Assembly: GCA_009699865.1 (NCBI GenBank)
Contig: WLNJ01000002.1
Location: 47,385-111,384, forward strand
DNA length: 64,000 nt
Reading direction: 5' to 3'
From: Actinomycetota bacterium
GTDB lineage: Bacteria > Actinomycetota > Thermoleophilia > Solirubrobacterales > Solirubrobacteraceae
In this document: one piece after another, positions 16,542 to 24,353 of the stretch
Layout of the letters: every line of letters starts with the position of its first letter
Position numbering within the stretch: the stretch's first letter is position 1
The notes under the pieces: generated by a model
Told to the model about the DNA's origin: nothing
What the model saw: the letters and a program-made list of their open reading frames with translations, nothing else
Database searches by the model: none
Position numbers and translations under genes: made by a program

Positions 16542-16925
16542 ATGACCAGCGATTCACAGCGGGAGCTCCGTCAGGCACTACTCACCCTGCACGGGCTGTT
16601 GCTAGCAGCGCAGGTTGTGGAGATGGAGAAGGCGACCGGTCACACCATGAACCCCAACGAGCAGCTCTCAGCTGCTCTCGGCGATCCCCGCTTTGCGTGG
16701 CTCAGATCCCTGTCAGGACTGATCGCGGCAATCGACGCTGAGGCAGCAGACCCCGACGAGGCTGACCCGACGCAGCCGCCCGCACTTGAGCGTCTCCAAG
16801 GCCTCCTCAACCCACCAGACACCGAGACTGAGTTCGGGAAGCGTTACCTCCGTGAGCTCCAGCTCAATCCGTCCGCTGTCTTGGCTCATCGCGATGTGAC
16901 AGCGCTGCTGGACTCCCTGGAGTGA
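16542..16925 (+). CDS. Conserved hypothetical protein, helical, acidic
   Basis: A 127-residue soluble protein, predicted mostly helical from its Leu/Ala/Glu pattern. The middle part has DPDEADPTQPPALERLQGLLNP. No cysteines, signal or membrane segment. An ATG at 16542 is used; the frame is open to 16497 but that part overlaps the divergent lipoprotein start. It lies 36 bp before the flavin monooxygenase gene and may be co-transcribed with it. I cannot assign a family or function. Confidence 0.65.
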   Translation: MTSDSQRELRQALLTLHGLLLAAQVVEMEKATGHTMNPNEQLSAALGDPRFAWLRSLSGLIAAIDAEAADPDEADPTQPPALERLQGLLNPPDTETEFGKRYLRELQLNPSAVLAHRDVTALLDSLE

Positions 16926-16961
16926 CCAGCTCACCATTGAGTTCGGTCGTAGACTGACCGC

Positions 16962-18425
16962 ATGGATGCCCAGCAGCCACTTGACGCACTGATAGTTGGC
17001 GCTGGGTTTGGCGGGATAGCCGCTGCCATTCAGCTGCGGGAGCACGGCTTCGCACAGATTGAGATCATCGACTCAGCCTCAGGGCCCGGTGGCACATGGC
17101 TACACAACGACTACCCAGGCGCGGCATGTGATGTACCCAGCCACCTCTACTCCTTCTCCTTCGACCAACGCAAGGACTGGAAGCGCCTCTGCCCGACCCA
17201 GCCCGAGATCCTTGACTACATCAAAGCCGTGGTTTCCAGCCACGGGCTTGACTCAGCCATCACCCCGAACACAAAGGTCGACAGCTGCCGCTGGAGTGAC
17301 ACAGACCTAGTGTGGGAGATCAGCACGGCCACCGGCCGGCAGATACGCGCCAAGGCCCTTGTGCTGGCAACCGGTCAGCTCCACCAGCCAGCCGTCCCCA
17401 ACATCCCGGGAATGGAAGCATTCACGGGGCGGATCTTCCACTCCGCCGAGTGGGACCAATCCGTTGACATTTCTGGCAAGAGAGTCGCAGTGATCGGAAC
17501 CGGAGCCAGTGCAGTTCAGTTCATCCCCGAAGTGGCCGAAGCGGCTGGACACTTGGATGTCTACCAGCGAACTGGAAACTGGTTCATGCCACGTCGTAAC
17601 CGCACCTATCCGAGCGCCGTCGCGTTCGCCATCAAACGAATTCCGGGCGTTCAGGCTTGGCGCCGCAAGTTCATCTTCTACTACGGCGAGACCCTCACCG
17701 CCATGATCCGCCACCCACGGACCCTGGGCATGCTCGGGCGGCTGCGTTCCACATTCTTCATGAAGGCACAGGTCAAGGACCCCGTCCTTAGAGCCAAGAT
17801 CTGGCCGGACTACACCTTCGGGTGCAAGCGGGTTCTGTTTAGCTCGTACTTCCTCCCCTCCCTCCAGCTTCCCAATGTGGATCTACTCACCGATGCCGTT
17901 ACCGGGTTCACCCCCGATGCAGTGGTCACTGCCGACGGCGTGGAGCGCCCCACGGATGTTGTCATTCTCGGGACCGGGTTCAAGACGAATGACTTCATGT
18001 TCCCCATGGAGATCACGGGTCAGGCAGGCATTGACCTTCACACCGCTTGGTCTGACGGACCACACGCGCATCTGGGAATGACAGTGCCTGGCTTCCCCTC
18101 CATGTTCCTTATGTACGGCCCGAACACCAATACTTCAGGGGGGTCCATCCTCGTCTACCTCGAGGCCCAAGCCGCCTACTTGAGGCAGGCACTGACTGCC
18201 GTTGAAGCGCGTGGCGCTGCGGCCGTCTCAGTTAGACCCGAAGTGGCGCTAGCTTCAGATAGGGAGACTCAGGCGAACTTCCAAGGCACCGCCTGGGTGC
18301 GCTGTGACTCTTGGTACCGGGACAGTGACGGCCGGGTCGTCGCCAACTGGCCGGGCTACATGAGCCAGTATGTGCGTCGGACTCAGCAGTTCGACGTAAC
18401 CGAGTACGACTTCCTCAACTCCTGA
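16962..18425 (+). CDS. Flavin-containing monooxygenase, Baeyer-Villiger type
   Basis: FAD- and NADPH-dependent monooxygenase of 487 residues. The FAD Rossmann motif is VGAGFGGI (about 12-19). The Baeyer-Villiger fingerprint FxGxxxHxxxW(D/P) is present as FTGRIFHSAEWD (about 154-165). The NADPH Rossmann motif VIGTGASAVQFIPEVA follows directly, and DVVILGTGFKTNDFMFP is the late GTGF motif. All parts expected for 4-hydroxyacetophenone/cyclohexanone-type enzymes are present, inserting oxygen next to a ketone or oxidising a heteroatom. The 3' end overlaps the convergent GAP-family gene by 43 bp. The substrate is unknown. Confidence 0.92.
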   Translation: MDAQQPLDALIVGAGFGGIAAAIQLREHGFAQIEIIDSASGPGGTWLHNDYPGAACDVPSHLYSFSFDQRKDWKRLCPTQPEILDYIKAVVSSHGLDSAITPNTKVDSCRWSDTDLVWEISTATGRQIRAKALVLATGQLHQPAVPNIPGMEAFTGRIFHSAEWDQSVDISGKRVAVIGTGASAVQFIPEVAEAAGHLDVYQRTGNWFMPRRNRTYPSAVAFAIKRIPGVQAWRRKFIFYYGETLTAMIRHPRTLGMLGRLRSTFFMKAQVKDPVLRAKIWPDYTFGCKRVLFSSYFLPSLQLPNVDLLTDAVTGFTPDAVVTADGVERPTDVVILGTGFKTNDFMFPMEITGQAGIDLHTAWSDGPHAHLGMTVPGFPSMFLMYGPNTNTSGGSILVYLEAQAAYLRQALTAVEARGAAAVSVRPEVALASDRETQANFQGTAWVRCDSWYRDSDGRVVANWPGYMSQYVRRTQQFDVTEYDFLNS

Positions 18426-19186
18426 TCCCTCCCAGCGGGACCCAATGTCAGCTTCCTACTTACGCTCTCCGCTGCCTGCGACCGCGCTGGGTTGACAAGC
18501 CCAGCAGCCCCCTTGTAAACCATGCTTACCCCCCAGACCATCGCAATCACGGCAACTATTCTCATGCCGTTCCGGTTGAGCCATTCGGACAGTCGCCCCA
18601 CGAGTCGGTCGGTCTCCTTCGGATCGAACCGAAAGCCAATCAGAGGGATCTCGATCATCAACAGCATGATCAGGTTGAAACCAACGACAAGTAGGAACGC
18701 TGTCAACGGCCCATAGTGGCCCTGCGAGATATCCCCGAGGGCCAACAGGTAGAAGGGGCCCGGGAGGTTGAGGACTGCGCCAGCGCAGACCGCGATCCCG
18801 ACGGTCCCGCGGTCAAGCATCCGCTCGGCCCAAGGAGTCCGGGCGGATTCCGCATCGGTATTACGGTGCGGACGTCTCGCCCGCCATCCGTCCACTATCC
18901 CCTGCCCTCGAGGGGTTCCCAGAAGCAGCGCGAGCAGAATCACGAGGACCCCGAAGAGCATTAGGTGAAGCGGGGAGAGCCCCGAGCCAGCCTTACTCAG
19001 CGAGGCCGCGTGCGACCCAAACAGCGCAATAATCACCAAACCAAGTGCGACGCTTGTCACGATTCCACCGAGCCAGAAAGAGACAAGCAGGCGGGAAGGA
19101 TTCTCACGGGAGAGAATCACTGCCGCAGCGGCGAGCAAGGTCGGGAAGATCGCCGAACCCAGGGCCAGTAGGAGAATGGTTGTCAT
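18383..19186 (-). CDS. GAP-family (Sap, sulfolipid-1-addressing) integral membrane protein
   Basis: A 267-residue membrane protein with six predicted helices (for example LLLALGSAIFPTLLAAAAVIL, FWLGGIVTSVALGLVIIALF, LHLMLFGVLVILLALLLGT). It has the family's LNLPGPFYLLAL motif and a cytoplasmic basic loop (WRARRPHRNTDAES). Actinobacterial GAP/Sap proteins are linked to export or localisation of glycolipids and lipopeptides and are related in fold to LysE-type exporters. The ATG at 19186 is preferred to an in-frame TTG at 19204. It runs into the 3' end of the monooxygenase gene on the other strand. The cargo is unknown. Confidence 0.8.
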   Translation of the reverse strand: MTTILLLALGSAIFPTLLAAAAVILSRENPSRLLVSFWLGGIVTSVALGLVIIALFGSHAASLSKAGSGLSPLHLMLFGVLVILLALLLGTPRGQGIVDGWRARRPHRNTDAESARTPWAERMLDRGTVGIAVCAGAVLNLPGPFYLLALGDISQGHYGPLTAFLLVVGFNLIMLLMIEIPLIGFRFDPKETDRLVGRLSEWLNRNGMRIVAVIAMVWGVSMVYKGAAGLVNPARSQAAESVSRKLTLGPAGRDQELRKSYSVTSNC

Positions 19187-19227
19187 GTCGGCGCCGGGAC
19201 TCAAAGGCCTAAAGCTCGATCCGCCCT

Positions 19228-20040
19228 TCAGGGCTTGCGGGGCTCGGAGATCTCAGGGTTGATTGAGCCCTGGGCCGCAAGTGAGCCTGAGCGCCCACCG
19301 CCTGGACCGCGAAGCACCATTGCCATCGCGGCCGCCAGCGCCGCGCCCACGAGAGGGCCGGCTACATAAACCCATGATGAGGTCAGGTCGCCTGCGACAA
19401 GGCCGGGTCCGAGGGTCCTGACCGGATTCATTGAAGCGCCTGTCAGAGGGCTAGCCCAGAGGCCGGCAAGCGCAACATAACCTCCGATGCCAACTGCACC
19501 AATGATGCCTATGTTCTGGGCGCCTGAGGCTGTTCCAAGGATCACGCTCACTAAGCCGAGGGTCAGAACCATCTCCATCAGGAAGGCCGCACTGTCCGAG
19601 CTGGTCAATGCCGGGTAGCTGCCGCCCAAACGAGCCGAAACATCAAGGATCTCCTGCAGAAACCAGGCCGCACCAAGCGCCCCAACTAGCTGGGCACTTA
19701 GATACCCCGGGACCCGCCTCCAAGGAAAGTCACGCCTGAGGGCAAACGCCACGCTGACCGCTGGGTTCAGATGCGCGCCGGACACCTTGCCCATGAACAT
19801 GATGATCGCCATCACCATCAGCCCAGGGGCCACCACAGCTGCAACACGGCCGACGCTGGCCGGAAACGCGGCGTCCATCATTGGTCCGCCCGCTGCCACA
19901 AGGACTAAGAAGAACGTCCCAAAGGCCTCCGCAATGAGGCGGCGCCACTCCTGCTTGGGATCCCTGAAGTCACTTAGGCGGCTTTCAACCTCAGCGATGA
20001 TCTGAGGAACCACAGACTCGGCGTTGAGCTGATTGGGCAT
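19228..20040 (-). CDS. Aquaporin / MIP-family channel
   Basis: A 270-residue six-helix channel with an N-terminal soluble extension of about 30 residues. The two half-helix motifs are AHLNPAVSVAF (canonical NPA) and ASMNPVRTLGPG (NPV, the second Ala replaced by Val). The Arg after the second motif, which forms the selectivity filter, is present. The following residue is Thr, not the Asp of glycerol facilitators, which favours a water or small neutral solute channel. The ATG at 20040 is used; a GTG just before it is possible. Transcribed in the direction of the GAP-family gene, 41 bp away. The ssrA terminator lies upstream. Confidence 0.9.
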   Translation of the reverse strand: MPNQLNAESVVPQIIAEVESRLSDFRDPKQEWRRLIAEAFGTFFLVLVAAGGPMMDAAFPASVGRVAAVVAPGLMVMAIIMFMGKVSGAHLNPAVSVAFALRRDFPWRRVPGYLSAQLVGALGAAWFLQEILDVSARLGGSYPALTSSDSAAFLMEMVLTLGLVSVILGTASGAQNIGIIGAVGIGGYVALAGLWASPLTGASMNPVRTLGPGLVAGDLTSSWVYVAGPLVGAALAAAMAMVLRGPGGGRSGSLAAQGSINPEISEPRKP

Positions 20041-20081
20041 CACTAAAGATCAGCCTACTCCCCCTAACAACCTCAACAAAC

Positions 20082-20131
20082 AAGAGTCCACTCCAGCTGG
20101 CCCGACCTCTGGTCTGACCGGCTGGAGTGGA
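20082..20131 (-). terminator. Intrinsic terminator of tmRNA
   Basis: Just past the tmRNA 3' end, the minus strand reads ccactccagc ... gctggagtgg, a perfect stem of at least 10 bp around an interior region that can pair further, followed by acTCTTGTTTGTTG, a T-rich tail. This is a convincing Rho-independent terminator. Confidence 0.8.
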
Positions 20132-20133
20132 AT

Positions 20134-20500
20134 TAGTGGAGACGGCGGGAGTCGAACCCGCGTCCGCAGCTGTGCAAAGAGTGGTGTCTACGAGTGTGTC
20201 CGGTGCTCTGATCTCATCCCTGGGTCGCCGCACCGGCGGGGTTACCTGGGACCAGTCCTCCTGAAAATGTCCCCGGATTGGCGAGGTCTTTCCTCACCGG
20301 GTGATCCTGCTATTGATACCGGCGATCCCCGCCGCAGGCTTCGGGGGCCGATACCCCACTCGTCTAGTTTTTGCTAGACAGCGAGGGCGTACTCATGTGA
20401 GTCCGCACTTATGGTTTTTGCTGGCTGTTTAACGAGGCCGGCCAGCACCTCGACTCGCAACCACCCCCGCGAAACAACCGCGTCGAAGCCTGTCGTCCCC
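20134..20500 (-). ncRNA. ssrA: tmRNA (transfer-messenger RNA)
   Basis: About 364-367 nt. The 5' end GGGGACG pairs over 7 bp with CGTCTCC near the 3' end, forming the tRNA-like acceptor stem, and the T-arm ggttcgactcc is intact. The 5' segment GGGGACGACAGGCTTCGACGC is the usual tmRNA opening. The mRNA-like part encodes the proteolysis tag AKTISADSHEYALAV followed by TAG (about 20374-20418) and a hairpin after it. The DNA after the discriminator A (20137) reads CTA, so CCA is not exactly encoded. tmRNA with SmpB rescues stalled ribosomes and tags the nascent chain for Clp-family proteases; smpB lies two genes upstream. Tag ends ALAV instead of the common ALAA. Confidence 0.95.
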
Positions 20501-20521
20501 GTTGGTGTTTGTTGCTTCACA

Positions 20522-20549
20522 AGTGTAGCCGCAGCCCAGCAATAAGCAA
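20522..20549 (-). promoter_or_regulatory. Promoter of tmRNA
   Basis: On the minus strand TTGCTT (-35) and TACACT (-10) are separated by 16 nt, with the -10 box 21 nt upstream of the mature 5' end. The transcript would start with a short leader removed by RNase P. The promoter lies right after the stop codon of the acyltransferase gene. Confidence 0.5.
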
Positions 20550-20558
20550 ACACCTCCA

Positions 20559-21728
20559 CTAGGCGCCTGCCAAGACCTGGTCAGATGGAACTACCCGGCG
20601 GTGGGCCCAGCGGATCGCTGGTTGCTCCACAAGGCGCCACGAAAGAAAGCCGGCGATGACTGAAACGGCTAGGACGACGCCGATTCGTGGCACAAGGGCA
20701 TGGGGAAGGAGATCAACCTCCTTGAGGGCGAGAATCAAGGGCAGGTGCCACAGATAGACCCCGTATGAGATGACACCCAAGGCGGCGATGGGCCGGAATG
20801 CCGTTGCTCTGGCCGCTCTCCCGGTTCCGCCAACGACGGCGGCGATCACCAGAGCAAACCCGACCGACGCAAGGAGGTTGATGAACGGCGCGTGAAGAGA
20901 TTGGAGGGTCATTGGGGCCTCCCTCCAAAAAGCGTCAACTACGACTAGGACGACACCAGCCAGAAAGATGATGCCCGTGGGGAACGGCCTCAGAGGGACT
21001 CTCCCGAACGCCTTCCTCCGCTCGGCCCACAGGGCAACCAGCATCCCGCAGGCAAAATAGCCGATGTAGCCAGGCAAAGCCTTCTTCCAAACCTCGCTCA
21101 GACCGTGATCCCAGGCAAGGACATTCCAGACACAGCCGATGGCAACAAGCCCGATCAGCAGCAGTGCCTGTAGGGAGCCCCGCCTCCCAATCCTCAGGGC
21201 AACGAGCCCGATCAGCGGCAAGACAATGTAGAAGGCCATCTCCACGCAGAGCGTCCACGCCACCGGATTGAGCTGCATCATTGTGGACAGCGAGAAGTTC
21301 TGGGCGAAGAGAAAGAACACCGGGAGCTGCCTGAGAGGGGGCGTGATGTGGGAGTAGCCGGAGAGCGCATAGATCGCAAGGCAGCCGACGAGGTTGGCGT
21401 AGTACGCGGGGACAATTCTGGCGAACCGTTTCTTGCCGTAAGCCCTAGTACTCAAACGCTGCCCCCCTGTCACCGCAGCGCGAACGAAGCTCCCGTAGAG
21501 GAGGTAACCCGAGAGGACGAAGAAGCACAGGAGCCCAAGGTTCAGGGTGAAGAAGACATGATCCATGACAGCGAAGTGGTCGTACTTGGGCCGGCCAACT
21601 CGGTAGAGCCAAACATGAAAGACGAGCACCGAGAGGGCAGCAAGTCCTCTCAGACCGTCAAGCCCAGCTGACCTTCGCCCCTCAACTGTCAGATCAGCGG
21701 CGATGGCGCTCGGCCCGATCCATCTCAC
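20559..21728 (-). CDS. Acyltransferase family 3 (OafA/YrhL-like) membrane protein
   Basis: A 389-residue membrane O-acyltransferase with about ten predicted helices. The N-terminal GLDGLRGLAALSVLVFHVWLYR carries the family's DGLRG and catalytic-type His in FHV. A later YGVYLWHLPL motif is typical near the C-terminal end. Members add acetyl or other acyl groups to surface polysaccharides, peptidoglycan or secondary metabolites. The start at 21728 overlaps smpB by 35 bp, suggesting translational coupling; no better in-frame start is evident. It separates smpB from ssrA, which are more often adjacent. The acceptor is unknown. Confidence 0.88.
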   Translation of the reverse strand: MRWIGPSAIAADLTVEGRRSAGLDGLRGLAALSVLVFHVWLYRVGRPKYDHFAVMDHVFFTLNLGLLCFFVLSGYLLYGSFVRAAVTGGQRLSTRAYGKKRFARIVPAYYANLVGCLAIYALSGYSHITPPLRQLPVFFLFAQNFSLSTMMQLNPVAWTLCVEMAFYIVLPLIGLVALRIGRRGSLQALLLIGLVAIGCVWNVLAWDHGLSEVWKKALPGYIGYFACGMLVALWAERRKAFGRVPLRPFPTGIIFLAGVVLVVVDAFWREAPMTLQSLHAPFINLLASVGFALVIAAVVGGTGRAARATAFRPIAALGVISYGVYLWHLPLILALKEVDLLPHALVPRIGVVLAVSVIAGFLSWRLVEQPAIRWAHRRVVPSDQVLAGA

Positions 21729-22185
21729 GCTTCATCTCTTTGTCCTTCAGCGTTCGGCGCTTGTCATGCAACTGCTTGCCCCGGGCAACGGCAATCTCAA
21801 CCTTGGCGTGCTGGCCGGAGAAGTAGACCTTGGTTGGAACAAGAGTCAGCCCCTTTTCAGCAGTCTGACCGAGAAGCTTCTCAATCTGCCTCCTGTGTAG
21901 GAGCAGCTTGCGCGGGCGTTCGGGCAAGTGGTTGTCATGAGCCGCCGGCGTGTAGTGAGGAATATGCATGTTCAGAAGCCACACCTCGCCCCGCTCAATC
22001 GTCGCGTAGGCGTCTGACAGCTGAGCCGTACCTTGCCTAAGCGCCTTAACCTCTGTGCCAAGAAGCTGGATTCCACACTCGTACTTGTCAAGGAACTCGT
22101 ACTTGTGTCCAGCCCGCCGATTATTGGCGACAATGCCGCTGGTGATTGGGTCCTTGATCCCGCCCTTGTTCTTCTTTGCAGCCAT
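21694..22185 (-). CDS. smpB: SsrA-binding protein SmpB
   Basis: A 163-residue RNA-binding protein that delivers tmRNA to stalled ribosomes. Signature segments are IVANNRRAGHKYEFLDKYECGIQLLGTEVKALR (about 18-50), the AYATIERGEVWLLNMHIPHY strand, RKLLLHRRQIEKL, and the C-terminal basic tail GKQLHDKRRTLKDKEMKREMDR that enters the decoding centre. Length fits the family. GGAGGAG lies 9 nt before the ATG. Downstream of rnr (26 bp gap), and the ssrA gene lies nearby, consistent with a shared ribosome-rescue and mRNA-decay role. Confidence 0.96.
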   Translation of the reverse strand: MAAKKNKGGIKDPITSGIVANNRRAGHKYEFLDKYECGIQLLGTEVKALRQGTAQLSDAYATIERGEVWLLNMHIPHYTPAAHDNHLPERPRKLLLHRRQIEKLLGQTAEKGLTLVPTKVYFSGQHAKVEIAVARGKQLHDKRRTLKDKEMKREMDRAERHRR

Positions 22186-22211
22186 AGCCGATCAACTCCT
22201 CCCTGCGAAGC

Positions 22212-24353
22212 CTAGTCGCGGGCGGCAACGGGATAGAGGTCACAGCGTCCACGTGGACAATCCACACGGCCAACCTCAACCTTGATCTGATCCCCAAGCC
22301 TGAGCCGCTTGCCGGTGTCGGCAATAAGCATCGTCTGTTCCTCATTGAGATCCCACCAGCCGTCCTTAAGTCGACGCACCGGCAGCATCCCCTCAAAACC
22401 GCCGCCAAAGTCCACAAACAGGCCGGCGCCGATCACGCCCACGATCTCACCGTCAAAGACAGTGTTGCTCCCAGCAGTGCTGAGCTCGCGGGCCAGCAGG
22501 AAACAGCTGACGATGTCATCGGCGTCACGCTCGATCACCATTGCTTCGCGTTCCCGGGCGCTAGTCCACTCACCCAGCTCCCCGATGGCTCCAGCCGAAG
22601 GCTTGTCCTCTCCCAAGCCCAAGGAGGACAGGATCGCCCGGTGGACAACGATGTCTGGGTAACGACGAATCGGGGATGTGAAGTGACAGTAGTCCTCAAG
22701 CCCGAGCCCACTGTGACCGAGTGCATCCTGGTCGTAGCGGGCCTGCTGGAGTGCGCGCAGCACCAATGTCGTGATCCCCAACCTCCCCCGATTCTCCTTG
22801 CGGGTCCAGTGATCCACTAGGACTGACGCCTCAGCAGAAATCCTGACCCCATCGCTCGGTGACATGGACTTCGGAGCAGGCGGTGTTGGAATGTCCAACG
22901 ACGCAAGCCTGTTCAACAGAACTTCAACCTTGGCTGGATCTGGCCGCTCATGAACTCGATGCAGGGCTGGCGCCTTACGCTCCACCAGAATCCGAGCGAT
23001 CTCGGAGTTGGCAGCAACCATCAACATCTCGATCAACCGATGGCTCTCAGTCTGCTCAACCTGGCGCCACCCGGTCACATTGCCCTCCTCATCAAAGATG
23101 AACTCCGGTTCAGGACGGTTGATCGCCAGAGCGTGGCGCTCGGCCCTGCGTGCAGCCAGAGCGAGGGACACGCCCCGGGCCACCTCCAGTGGAGTCGCCC
23201 ATGGCTCACGTGCAGCAACCTCACCCCGCAGAATCCGGTCAACCTCGTCGTAGTCCAACCGCTCGTCTGACCTGATGATTGACCTTGAGACCTCGCTGGC
23301 GACACAGTCTGGTCCGTCGAAGTCCATTCTGATTGTCACCGCCAGCCTATCCTCCCCTGGCAGGAGCGAACAGGCCCCGCTGCTCAGTGAGTGAGGAATC
23401 ATCGGCTCGACAGCGCCAGGAACGTAGACGCTTGTTGAGCGGCGCCTAGCTTCGTCATCAAGCTTCGATCCTGGCCGAACAAACGCTGAAACGTCGGCGA
23501 TATGTACCCAAACGCGGCTCTGGCCGTTGGGGAGCAGCTCGGCGCTGATGGCGTCGTCGAAGTCTCGTGCGGAGGTTGGGTCAATCGTGAAGGTGGTCAA
23601 ATCCCGGAGGTCAGTCCTGTCGCCCGCCTCGATCTGACTGGATACGGCTTCGGCTTCAGCCTCAACCGCCTTGGGAAACTCGCGACTCAGGCCCCGGTCG
23701 AGCATCAGCGCTTCCAGCACATCGCGGGCGTTCTCAATCCTGCCAACGACTCTCTCAACACGGGCAAGCCCGCTCCGGTCCCGCTCCAGCGGTGGGAGCA
23801 GAACGAGGTCACCCTCGCGAAGCCGCGGCTGATCACGGCCGCCTGAATCGATTGGCCTACGCTGACCAGGCCCGAAGATCGGTTCCGCTGTGTCCTTGCG
23901 CCCTCGCTTGACAATCACGCCAATGCGGCTGATTGGTGGGGCGGAATCTGGTCCGGCAGGGAGGCCACGTTGAGGTGCCTTCACAGGAGGCTTAGGTGGG
24001 CTCTTCTGTCCACCTCTAGCCGGGTCCTTCCCCCTGTCCTTCTTGTCGGGCTTGAAGCCGCGGGGAGGCTTGGGCCTGCCGCGAGTCACAGACTGATTGT
24101 CCTCAACTTCGAGCATGACTGGCCCCTGCTCGACGCCTCCGGACCGGACAGCCTTACTGCCCTTCTTGGACTTACCGCTCTGCTTGGGCGTGGCCTCAAC
24201 AACTGGCCCGGTGCCCTTGACCTTTGTCTTCACCTTGGAGCGAGGCTTGCCCGAGCGGCTTGTTGGAGCTTTTCCGCCCCCGCGCTTGCGCTTGATCCCA
24301 TCTCCATCACGTTTTCTACCGCGGCTCTTGCCGCCACCGCTCTTGTTGCTCAC
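22212..24353 (-). CDS. rnr: Ribonuclease R with basic low-complexity N-terminal tail
   Basis: A 713-residue 3'-5' exoribonuclease of the RNase II/R family, which degrades structured RNA and the mRNA of tmRNA-rescued ribosomes. The RNB domain contains FTIDPTSARDFDDAIS, whose Asp residues bind the catalytic Mg ions. Later segments are RMDFDGPDC, FTSPIRRYPDIVVHR (the conserved FTSPIRRYxDxxxH motif) and a C-terminal S1-like domain (IVGVIGAGLFVDFGGGFEGMLPV). Residues 1-140 are a Lys/Arg/Gly/Pro-rich disordered tail in place of the usual helix-turn-helix. The start overlaps ctpA by 4 bp. It precedes smpB, matching its role with trans-translation. Confidence 0.95.
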   Translation of the reverse strand: MSNKSGGGKSRGRKRDGDGIKRKRGGGKAPTSRSGKPRSKVKTKVKGTGPVVEATPKQSGKSKKGSKAVRSGGVEQGPVMLEVEDNQSVTRGRPKPPRGFKPDKKDRGKDPARGGQKSPPKPPVKAPQRGLPAGPDSAPPISRIGVIVKRGRKDTAEPIFGPGQRRPIDSGGRDQPRLREGDLVLLPPLERDRSGLARVERVVGRIENARDVLEALMLDRGLSREFPKAVEAEAEAVSSQIEAGDRTDLRDLTTFTIDPTSARDFDDAISAELLPNGQSRVWVHIADVSAFVRPGSKLDDEARRRSTSVYVPGAVEPMIPHSLSSGACSLLPGEDRLAVTIRMDFDGPDCVASEVSRSIIRSDERLDYDEVDRILRGEVAAREPWATPLEVARGVSLALAARRAERHALAINRPEPEFIFDEEGNVTGWRQVEQTESHRLIEMLMVAANSEIARILVERKAPALHRVHERPDPAKVEVLLNRLASLDIPTPPAPKSMSPSDGVRISAEASVLVDHWTRKENRGRLGITTLVLRALQQARYDQDALGHSGLGLEDYCHFTSPIRRYPDIVVHRAILSSLGLGEDKPSAGAIGELGEWTSAREREAMVIERDADDIVSCFLLARELSTAGSNTVFDGEIVGVIGAGLFVDFGGGFEGMLPVRRLKDGWWDLNEEQTMLIADTGKRLRLGDQIKVEVGRVDCPRGRCDLYPVAARD

